From Richelia sp. CSU_2_1 (GTDB lineage Bacteria > Cyanobacteriota > Cyanobacteriia > Cyanobacteriales > Microcoleaceae), in NCBI GenBank assembly GCA_012034575.1, contig JAAUPF010000053.1, positions 1 to 36,691 on the forward strand: a DNA stretch of 36,691 nucleotides. The letters run 5' to 3'. A program made the translations under genes and the position numbers. Shown here piece by piece: positions 1-6,674 of this stretch. Below the pieces are notes generated by a model that searched no databases, was not told the DNA's origin, and saw only the letters and a list, made by a program, of their open reading frames with translations. Every line of letters begins with the position of its first letter. The first letter of the stretch is position 1.

Positions 1-161
1 GCTGGGGTCGAGTAATTTTATACCGTTTTTTAAAGAAAAATTCAACTGCAGGCAAGCTCCAAAGCGCAGTCATCCTCGATCGAGGTCGATCGAATCTAAA
101 ATCTCAAATCTAAAATGGAATTGCCCTGCGATGACTGCCAGACAAAACGAGGAAACTAGCC
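1..161. other. Upstream flank, no gene supported
   Basis: No coding region can be supported here. The stretch holds a short CCTCGATCGAGG palindrome and A/T-rich near-repeats of the AATCTAA type. A GAGGAAA ribosome-binding site near its right end serves the receiver gene that follows. An upstream gene may end in the first few bases but cannot be identified. Confidence 0.5.
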
Positions 162-557
162 ATGCTTAAACCAGCAATTTTGTGCGTTGACGATGAAGTA
201 GCGGTATTGGAGAGTCTGGAAATAGAGCTGCGACAAGCATTTAACGAAAATTATTTTTATGAATTTGCTGAAAGTGCTGCCGAAGCACTGGAAATTATCG
301 ATGAGCTGTGTGAAGATGGCATTAATATCTTGGTAATTGTCTCCGACTGGTTAATGCCAGGTATGAAAGGAGATGAATTGCTCATTAAAATCCATCAAAA
401 ATATCCGAAAATTGTGACAGTTATGCTAACAGGACAAGCAGATAAAGAAGCGATCGAACGCACAAAAACTCAAGCAAATCTCCATGCTTTTTTGCAAAAA
501 CCTTGGCAAAACAGCGAATTAATTAAAGCGATCGAGTCAGGGCTAACAAAATTATGA
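162..557 (+). CDS. Single-domain response regulator (CheY-like receiver)
   Basis: The 131-residue product is a complete receiver domain with no output domain. Visible hallmarks are the acidic pair D10-D11, the phosphoacceptor D62 in SDWLMPGMKGDEL, the T/S position in MLTGQA near 88-93, and the conserved K113 in LQKPWQ. The start has a good GAGGAAA ribosome-binding site. The stop overlaps the start of the following cyclase gene (ATGA), so the two are probably translationally coupled. Its sequence closely parallels the N-terminal receiver of that neighbour, with the same D62 and K113 positions, which suggests a tandem duplication. It presumably accepts phosphate from a kinase and acts as a cytoplasmic relay or competitor for the cyclase receiver; the partner kinase cannot be named from sequence. 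Confidence 0.93.
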   Translation: MLKPAILCVDDEVAVLESLEIELRQAFNENYFYEFAESAAEALEIIDELCEDGINILVIVSDWLMPGMKGDELLIKIHQKYPKIVTVMLTGQADKEAIERTKTQANLHAFLQKPWQNSELIKAIESGLTKL

Positions 558-3160
558 AAAAACCAGTCATTATTTGCGTCGATGACGAGCCGACTATCCT
601 AGACAGTCTGGAAATAGATTTGCTGAAAGCCTTTGAAGATAAATATTTAATTGAAACGGCAGAAAGTGGGGAAGAAGCTTTAGAGCTGCTCTTGGAATTG
701 CTGGCAGAACAGTACGAAGTTCCCTTAGTGATTTCCGACCATATTATGCCGAATATGAAAGGAGACGAACTGTTAAGGAGCGTGCACGCTATTTCGCCAA
801 AAACTCTCAAGATCATGCTCACGGGGCAAGCTGATTTAGAAGCAGTAACAAATGCTATTAACTATGCAAAATTATATCGATATATATCTAAACCGTGGCA
901 GCCTGACGACTTAAAATTAACAGTAACGGAAGCAATATACAGGTATTTTCAGGACAAACAACTCGCTGAAAAACAAAAAGAGCTTCAGGAAATGAATGAG
1001 GAGTTGACAAGATTAAACCGCAAGCAGGCGATGCTGATTGCCAAACTCCACGAAAACGAGAGTCGCTTAACGCAATACTTGGAAGCTATGCCGCTAGGCG
1101 TGTGCGTGCTCGATGCTAACGGTCAATCTTTTTACGCCAATCAAAAAGCGCGGGAGGTATTTGGTAAAGGCACTGTACCGCATATTAATTCCGAGCAGAA
1201 AGCAGCAATTTATCAATTTTATATATCGGGGACCGATCGCAGGTGCCCTGTAGAAGAACTGCCGATCATGCGAGCGCTCAGAGGTGAAAGTGTCAGAACT
1301 GAAAATATAGAAATTCGGGCGGGAAACAAAGTGATTCCTGTGGAAAGTTGGGCGACTCCTATTTATGACTCTTTGGGTGATATTTCCTATGCAATTATTG
1401 CTTTTACGGATATTAGCGAACGCAAGGAGTCTGAAGCCGCGCTAATTGAAGCTGAGGAGAAGTATCGCAGTATATTTGAAAATGCTCTTGAAGGTATTTT
1501 TCAAACTGCGCCCGACGGGTATTTTATTAATGCCAATCCGGCCCTCGCTCAAATCTACGGTTACGATTCTCCTGAAGAATTGAAAGACAGAGTTAATAAT
1601 ATCGATCGCCAATTATACGTCAAACCCAACCGCCGTCAAGAGTTTTTGGCACTGTTGGCACAATACGGTACTTTGTCGGAGTTTGAGTCGGAAGTTTACC
1701 GCAAAGATGGCAGTATTATCTGGATTTCTGAGTACGCGCGCACTGTTTGTGATGCCAACGGGGAAGTGCTTTACTATCAGGGTTTTGCTGAGGATATTAC
1801 TTTGCGAAAAGAGGTGGAAGCGGAACGCCTCAGGTTTACCAACGATTTGGAAAAAGCTTTAGCAGCAGAAGAAAAATTAAATGAAGCACTGTTAGAAAGC
1901 GAAAATCGGCTGACTCAATTGCTGGAAGCGATGCCAGTGGGCATATTTGTAGTGGATGCTACAGGTAAACCTTTTTATATGAATTCGTGCGGAGAGAAAA
2001 TATTAGGTAAAAGTTTAATTGATGGCGCATTTCCTGACAAATTCCCTGAAGTTTATCAAGCTTACTGTGCTACTACTAATCAATTTTATCCGCCCGAGCG
2101 CCAACCTGTTTTGCGGGCATTGCAGGGAGAAGTTGTACGGGTTGATGACATGGAAATTCATCATACCGGCAAGATTGTGCCGATCGAAGTTTGGGCGACT
2201 CCAATTTACGATGAGAGAAAAAATATTGTTTACGCGATCGCAGCCTTTCAAGATATAACAGAACGCCAGCGGGTAGAACAAGAACGCTTTCAATTCACCA
2301 GCGATTTAGAAAAAGCTTTAGCCGCAGAAGAAAAACTAACAGATGCTTACGGGCGGTTTGTACCGCACGAATTTCTCCATTTCTTGGGATATGAAAGCAT
2401 TCTCGAAGTAAAATTGGGCGATCAGGTACAAAAAGAAATGTCGGTACTGTTTTCAGATATCCGCGATTTTACCTCGCTTTCGGAAACGATGAGTCCCGAA
2501 GAAAACTTTCAATTTATTAATGCTTATTTATCGCGGATGGAACCCGCAATTACAGAAAATTTTGGTTTTATTGATAAATACATTGGCGATGCAATTATGG
2601 CATTATTTAACGGTTCTGCGGACGATGCAGTGAAAGCCGGAATTGCCATGTTAGAACAGTTAAATGAATACAATAATACTCGCAACAGGCCCGATCGTCC
2701 GCCATTGCAAATCGGGATCGGTATCAATACAGGTACTTTAATGTTAGGCACCGTGGGCGGACAAAATCGGATGGACAGTACGGTGATTAGCGATGCGGTG
2801 AATTTAGCCTCGCGAGTGGAAACTTTGACAAAAGAATACGGAGTATCGATGTTAATTACTCAAAATACTTTTTTACAGTTAACCGAAAGTTACGATTTTC
2901 GGTTTATCGATCGGGTTAAAGTTAAAGGCAAATCGCAGTTGGTAACGGTTTACGAAGTATTTGGTGCCGATCCGCCGGATGTACGAGAGAAAAAGTTAGA
3001 GACAAAAACAATGTTTGAACAAGCTTTGGTATTGTATCATATTGAAAGGTTTGCGGAAGCAACTAAATTATTTTCGTCCTGCTTGCAACTAAACCCTGCA
3101 GATAGAGTTGCACAAATTTATTTACACCGATGTTTAAAACTGGCCATATCTTCTGAATAG
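554..3160 (+). CDS. Receiver-PAS-PAS-PAS class III adenylate/guanylate cyclase
   Basis: The 868-residue protein is soluble and multidomain. Order: receiver (about 1-125, phosphoacceptor D62, K113), a charged coiled coil (about 130-172), three PAS domains (about 173-290, 300-420, 455-575), a helical linker, a class III nucleotide cyclase domain (about 600-795) and a short TPR-like tail (about 815-868). In the cyclase domain the metal-binding aspartates are D635 (LFSDIRDFT) and D679 (DKYIGDAIM), and the transition-state pair N750/R754 lies in NLASR, so it should be active. By family knowledge it makes cAMP, less likely cGMP, from the nucleoside triphosphate; substrate choice is not proven. PAS1 and PAS3 are close to each other and unlike PAS2, and the linker before PAS3 is repeated before the cyclase. 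It overlaps the upstream receiver gene by 4 bases. Confidence 0.93.
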   Translation: MKKPVIICVDDEPTILDSLEIDLLKAFEDKYLIETAESGEEALELLLELLAEQYEVPLVISDHIMPNMKGDELLRSVHAISPKTLKIMLTGQADLEAVTNAINYAKLYRYISKPWQPDDLKLTVTEAIYRYFQDKQLAEKQKELQEMNEELTRLNRKQAMLIAKLHENESRLTQYLEAMPLGVCVLDANGQSFYANQKAREVFGKGTVPHINSEQKAAIYQFYISGTDRRCPVEELPIMRALRGESVRTENIEIRAGNKVIPVESWATPIYDSLGDISYAIIAFTDISERKESEAALIEAEEKYRSIFENALEGIFQTAPDGYFINANPALAQIYGYDSPEELKDRVNNIDRQLYVKPNRRQEFLALLAQYGTLSEFESEVYRKDGSIIWISEYARTVCDANGEVLYYQGFAEDITLRKEVEAERLRFTNDLEKALAAEEKLNEALLESENRLTQLLEAMPVGIFVVDATGKPFYMNSCGEKILGKSLIDGAFPDKFPEVYQAYCATTNQFYPPERQPVLRALQGEVVRVDDMEIHHTGKIVPIEVWATPIYDERKNIVYAIAAFQDITERQRVEQERFQFTSDLEKALAAEEKLTDAYGRFVPHEFLHFLGYESILEVKLGDQVQKEMSVLFSDIRDFTSLSETMSPEENFQFINAYLSRMEPAITENFGFIDKYIGDAIMALFNGSADDAVKAGIAMLEQLNEYNNTRNRPDRPPLQIGIGINTGTLMLGTVGGQNRMDSTVISDAVNLASRVETLTKEYGVSMLITQNTFLQLTESYDFRFIDRVKVKGKSQLVTVYEVFGADPPDVREKKLETKTMFEQALVLYHIERFAEATKLFSSCLQLNPADRVAQIYLHRCLKLAISSE

Positions 3161-3220
3161 TTGACAGTTGACAGTTGATAGATGACAGTTGGTAATTGGT
3201 AATTGGTAATTGGTAATTTT
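3161..3220. repeat. Heptanucleotide tandem repeats (TTGACAG then GGTAATT)
   Basis: Tandem 7-bp units directly after the cyclase stop codon: first TTGACAG/TTGATAG, then about four units of GGTAATT. These are STRR-type arrays as known in filamentous cyanobacteria. Confidence 0.85.
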
Positions 3221-3278
3221 CCCCATCTTCCAATCTCTCAATCTCCCGATCGAACAATCTCAAAACTCAAAACTCCTC

Positions 3279-4367
3279 TCACATTGGCAAAAAGACGCTG
3301 GCGATCGTTCCTCGATCGGGCGAACTTTCTATTTTTAATTCTCCTCCGTGCAATTCGGCAATGCGCTTGACAATTGCCAACCCCAATCCCAAACCTGCTT
3401 GTTGGTAAACTTTACGATCGAACTGCATATAAGCCTCCAGTTGTGAAATTCGATCGGGCGACATTCCGCGTCCTTCATCTTTAACAGATAGAATAAAGAA
3501 ATTATTCTTAACTTCAGCGCTGACAACAACAGGCGTTCCTTCTAAAGAAAACTTGAAAGCATTGTCTAGCAATTCATCAAGAATTTTTGTCAGTTTAATC
3601 AAGTCGATTTTTACGCAAGCTTCCTGCAAGTTTAGCTGCAGATCTGCCGTTCTATTAGCCTGTTTAGCTTGCTGCCGCGCTTTTTCAGAAAGCAAAGATT
3701 GGATGCCGTTCAATTCGCCGTTTTGCATCTCAAGAAGCAGTTCGGGATTGGTTGCTGCCATTTCCAGTTCGGCATAGAGCAAAAAATTCTGAATCAGGCG
3801 GTACAAACGCTGGCCCGAGACTTGAATTTGACCGACCATTTCTAAGATATCAGCTTGCTCTAAAACATCATATTCTGATATTATTAGTTCAGAAAAACCG
3901 AGAATTGCATTCAAAGGAGTCCGCAGTTCGTGGGGCAGCGACATACTAATATTGTTGCGCATTTCGTCGAGTTTCTGTTGGGAACGACTGCTAATTGTTT
4001 TCTGTCTTTCCAGTCTAGTTGCAATTGCTTTCAGCAGTTCTTGTGGAGTGCAAGGCTTAGTAATGTAATCGTCAGCTCCCAATTCCATGCCGAGGCGAAC
4101 GTCTGTTTTATCTGCTTTGGCGGTGAGAAAAATTAGCGGGATTGTGGCGGTAATAGGTTCCGATCGCAGTGCTTTCAGAACGCCGTAGCCGTCAATTTCC
4201 GGCATCATTACGTCGCACAAGATTAAATCCGGAATTTGTTCTAGAGCTAGTTTGATTCCGGCCTTACCATTCGCCGCCCCCAGCGCTGCAAAATTCTCTG
4301 CCTCCAACAACTCTAAAATGTTTTCTCTAATTGCTTCTTCATCTTCAATTATCAAGATTCTTGTCAC
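3279..4367 (-). CDS. Hybrid receiver-histidine kinase
   Basis: The 362-residue product has an N-terminal receiver (1-120; D52 in CDVMMPEIDG, K104 in YITKP) fused to a histidine kinase core. The dimerisation/phosphoacceptor helix carries H146 in SLPHELRTPL, and the ATP-binding domain shows the N box around N269 (LLDNAFKFS), the G1 box DEGRGM (297-302) and the G2 box GLGLGLAIV (about 325-334). The start is GTG, chosen because GGAG lies 8 bases upstream (AAAAGGAGTAATAACC) and the receiver begins at residue 3. No membrane or sensory domain is present, so it is likely a cytoplasmic relay kinase whose receiver controls its own activity. It is the last gene of a four-gene minus-strand run of two-component genes. 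Confidence 0.92.
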   Translation of the reverse strand: MTRILIIEDEEAIRENILELLEAENFAALGAANGKAGIKLALEQIPDLILCDVMMPEIDGYGVLKALRSEPITATIPLIFLTAKADKTDVRLGMELGADDYITKPCTPQELLKAIATRLERQKTISSRSQQKLDEMRNNISMSLPHELRTPLNAILGFSELIISEYDVLEQADILEMVGQIQVSGQRLYRLIQNFLLYAELEMAATNPELLLEMQNGELNGIQSLLSEKARQQAKQANRTADLQLNLQEACVKIDLIKLTKILDELLDNAFKFSLEGTPVVVSAEVKNNFFILSVKDEGRGMSPDRISQLEAYMQFDRKVYQQAGLGLGLAIVKRIAELHGGELKIESSPDRGTIASVFLPM

Positions 4368-4502
4368 GGTTATTACTCCTTTTTAAGTATTTTTGTATTT
4401 AAAGAAATAGCTGCGTGGAATTTATAAAACGAGCTGATGAATTTTGACAGATGTTTTATTTACTGTTAATTTTAGAGGTTAGCTGTTTCATAATTCTAAT
4501 TA

Positions 4503-6014
4503 TTAATCTTGCTGCTGGCTGGAATTGCAAATTAAAGGCAGCGTTGCGGTGAAAGTCGTACCCATACCTTCTTGAGTGGTGATGGCGAGCTTTCCCCCGT
4601 GCATTTCTACAGCCCGTTTAACAATTGCTAACCCGAGACCGGTACCAGAGATAGTGCCGACATTTGTAGCTCTATAAAAAGTTTCCCAGATCCGCTCTCG
4701 ATCGGCAGTAGGAATCCCGATGCCGCTGTCTTTTATTTGAAAAACTGCCTCTGAGTCCCGACAGGTAAGGTGCAAGTAGATAGGAGTGCCTTCAGGAGAA
4801 TACTTGATGGCATTTGAAAGCAAGTTTCCCAGCATTTGCCGCAGTAGTTTTTCATCCATTTGAGCCTCACAGTTGCTGCCTTCAAAAATAAAGGATATCG
4901 CGTGTTGGTTGCCGTCGTTGAGTTGCTGGTCTTCTACCACTTGGCTGCAGAATTTTTCCAGGTTTAAGGGAACCGGTTTAAACTTCAGCGTGTTTGCTTC
5001 GATTTTGCCGATTACCAAAATATCTTCCAATAATTCTGTCATGCGTTTAATCGCCAGTTGAATCCGCACGAAATGAGTGGATTTTTTGTCTTCAGACCAA
5101 TTTGAACTGTAATCTTGTAACAATCCGGCCGAAAATTGGATTGTTGTCAGGGGGGTGCGAAATTCGTGAGAAACCATTGTCACAAACTTCGCCCTGAGTT
5201 CGGAAAGTTCCTTTTCCCGCGCTAGGGTTTTTAAAATCTCTGCTTCGGCTCGCTTGCGATCGCTAATATCGCGGGCTTCAGCAATCAGTAGCAATACTTG
5301 TCCCGTGTCATTTTTGACTGGCTTTACTGAAAAATCAACCGTGATAATTTGGCCGCTTTTTCCCAACAAATCAATCTCAATGCGAAAAAACTCACCTCTA
5401 CTAGCTTGAGTTACTCCTTCTTTTAATTGTTCTGTAGCCAGAGGTGACAGTTGCCAAATTGGCTGTTCCCAAATCGGGCGGCCCACAACATTTTGTGCTT
5501 TCATTCCTGTAAACTCAAGAGCTGTTTGGTTAACTTCCAGTACGATTCCTTCGGGAGTCAGTAGTTTTGTTAGCTGAAATGAAGAGTCAAAAATTGCCCG
5601 AAAACGCCGCTCGCTTTCCCGCAGCATTTGAAAGGTTTGAGAGCGTTCGATCGCGTAGCGAATTGCCTTTACTAATAGTTGGGTGGTAATTTGACCTTTG
5701 ACAATGTAATCTTGAGCTCCCAAACGGACGGATTCCAGGGCGATGGCTTCATCATCCAATCCTGTCATCACCACCATTGCCGTATCCGGGGCAACTTCTC
5801 GCAGGCGAGTTAAGGTTTCCAAACCGCTGCTATCGGGCAAAGAAAGGTCGAGCAAAACTACATCAAATGGCTGTTTTGCCAGATGGCCGATCGCTTCGTG
5901 CAGGAACTCAACCAACACCAATTCCCACTCTACGCCTGCAGATAATTCCAAAAGTTCGGCAAGCAAATCGGCATCCGCCGGATTGTCTTCTACTAACAGA
6001 ATTTTAATCCACAT
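4503..6014 (-). CDS. Receiver-PAS-histidine kinase hybrid
   Basis: The 503-residue product has a receiver (1-120; D56 in LLDLSLP, K106 in YIVKG), a PAS domain (about 135-255) and a histidine kinase core with H283 in VSHEFRTPLT, an N box GNLLSNAIKYS and G2 box GTGLGLAIV. An in-frame start exists 135 bases further upstream, but that extension is read through CAACTGT repeats and gives no family-like sequence. The ATG placed just before the first receiver strand (MWIKILLVEDNP) is therefore preferred. No strong ribosome-binding site is visible before it. It lies 156 bases after the small receiver gene in the same direction and probably joins the same phosphorelay. The stimulus sensed by the PAS domain is unknown. 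Confidence 0.9.
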   Translation of the reverse strand: MWIKILLVEDNPADADLLAELLELSAGVEWELVLVEFLHEAIGHLAKQPFDVVLLDLSLPDSSGLETLTRLREVAPDTAMVVMTGLDDEAIALESVRLGAQDYIVKGQITTQLLVKAIRYAIERSQTFQMLRESERRFRAIFDSSFQLTKLLTPEGIVLEVNQTALEFTGMKAQNVVGRPIWEQPIWQLSPLATEQLKEGVTQASRGEFFRIEIDLLGKSGQIITVDFSVKPVKNDTGQVLLLIAEARDISDRKRAEAEILKTLAREKELSELRAKFVTMVSHEFRTPLTTIQFSAGLLQDYSSNWSEDKKSTHFVRIQLAIKRMTELLEDILVIGKIEANTLKFKPVPLNLEKFCSQVVEDQQLNDGNQHAISFIFEGSNCEAQMDEKLLRQMLGNLLSNAIKYSPEGTPIYLHLTCRDSEAVFQIKDSGIGIPTADRERIWETFYRATNVGTISGTGLGLAIVKRAVEMHGGKLAITTQEGMGTTFTATLPLICNSSQQQD

Positions 6015-6141
6015 AAATTGACATTTTTTTACTATAAATTTTACAAAAATTAAGACCAATAAAACTCTGTTTGTGCTGGCATTTTTTGATGGCATCGTTG
6101 AAACTTTGTTGTCAACTGTCAACTCATACTTGCCGCCATCC

Positions 6142-6170
6142 GCTGTCAACTGTCAACTGTCAACTGTCAA
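6142..6170. repeat. Heptanucleotide tandem repeat (CAACTGT)
   Basis: About four tandem units of CAACTGT ending at the stop codon of the small receiver gene; two further partial units lie at 6111-6124. The array fills the gap between two signalling genes. Confidence 0.85.
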
Positions 6171-6617
6171 TCAGGCTACAGGAAGTTTAACAACGGCGAG
6201 CCAGAACTCCTCAATTAATTGGACTACGCGAGTAAACTGCACGAAATCTACTGGCTTGGTAATGTAACAATTGGCGTGGAGTGAATAGGACTTGAGAATA
6301 TCCTCTTGAGCGGCAGAAGTAGTGAGAATCACAACCGGAATTAATTTTAAATCCGTGTCAGTTTTGATTTCTTCTAGAACTTCTACCCCGCTTTTTTTCG
6401 GCAAATTCAAATCTAGTAAAATCAAGTCAGGACGGGGTACGGTGGCATAGAGTCCGCGGCGGCGCAAAAAATCGATCGCCTCAACTCCATCCTCCACAAA
6501 ATGCAAGTTATTCAAAATTTTACCCTGTCCGAGGGCTTCTCTAGCCAAATCCGCATCACTGGGAGAATCTTCGATTAATAAAATCTCTATCGGTCTAACG
6601 GTAGTTCGATCGTTCAC
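6171..6617 (-). CDS. Rcp1-like single-domain response regulator
   Basis: The 148-residue product is a lone receiver of the type paired with cyanobacterial phytochrome-like kinases. Hallmarks are E16-D17 (LLIEDSPSDADL), phosphoacceptor D69 in LLDLNLPKKSG, the TTS switch residues at 99-101 and K121 in YITKPVDF. The start is GTG, with an AGGAT-like site about 13 bases upstream. It lies 57 bases after the end of the large membrane kinase on the same strand, and that kinase has the SHDLQEPLR phosphoacceptor motif typical of kinases that use Rcp1-type receivers. A cognate pair is therefore likely by inference. There is no DNA-binding domain, so output must be by protein contact or further phosphotransfer. 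Confidence 0.93.
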   Translation of the reverse strand: MNDRTTVRPIEILLIEDSPSDADLAREALGQGKILNNLHFVEDGVEAIDFLRRRGLYATVPRPDLILLDLNLPKKSGVEVLEEIKTDTDLKLIPVVILTTSAAQEDILKSYSLHANCYITKPVDFVQFTRVVQLIEEFWLAVVKLPVA

Positions 6618-6674
6618 AAGTTACACATCCTTTTGATTGTATTTTGATGATCGGAAAAATCAATGTTTGCTTCA

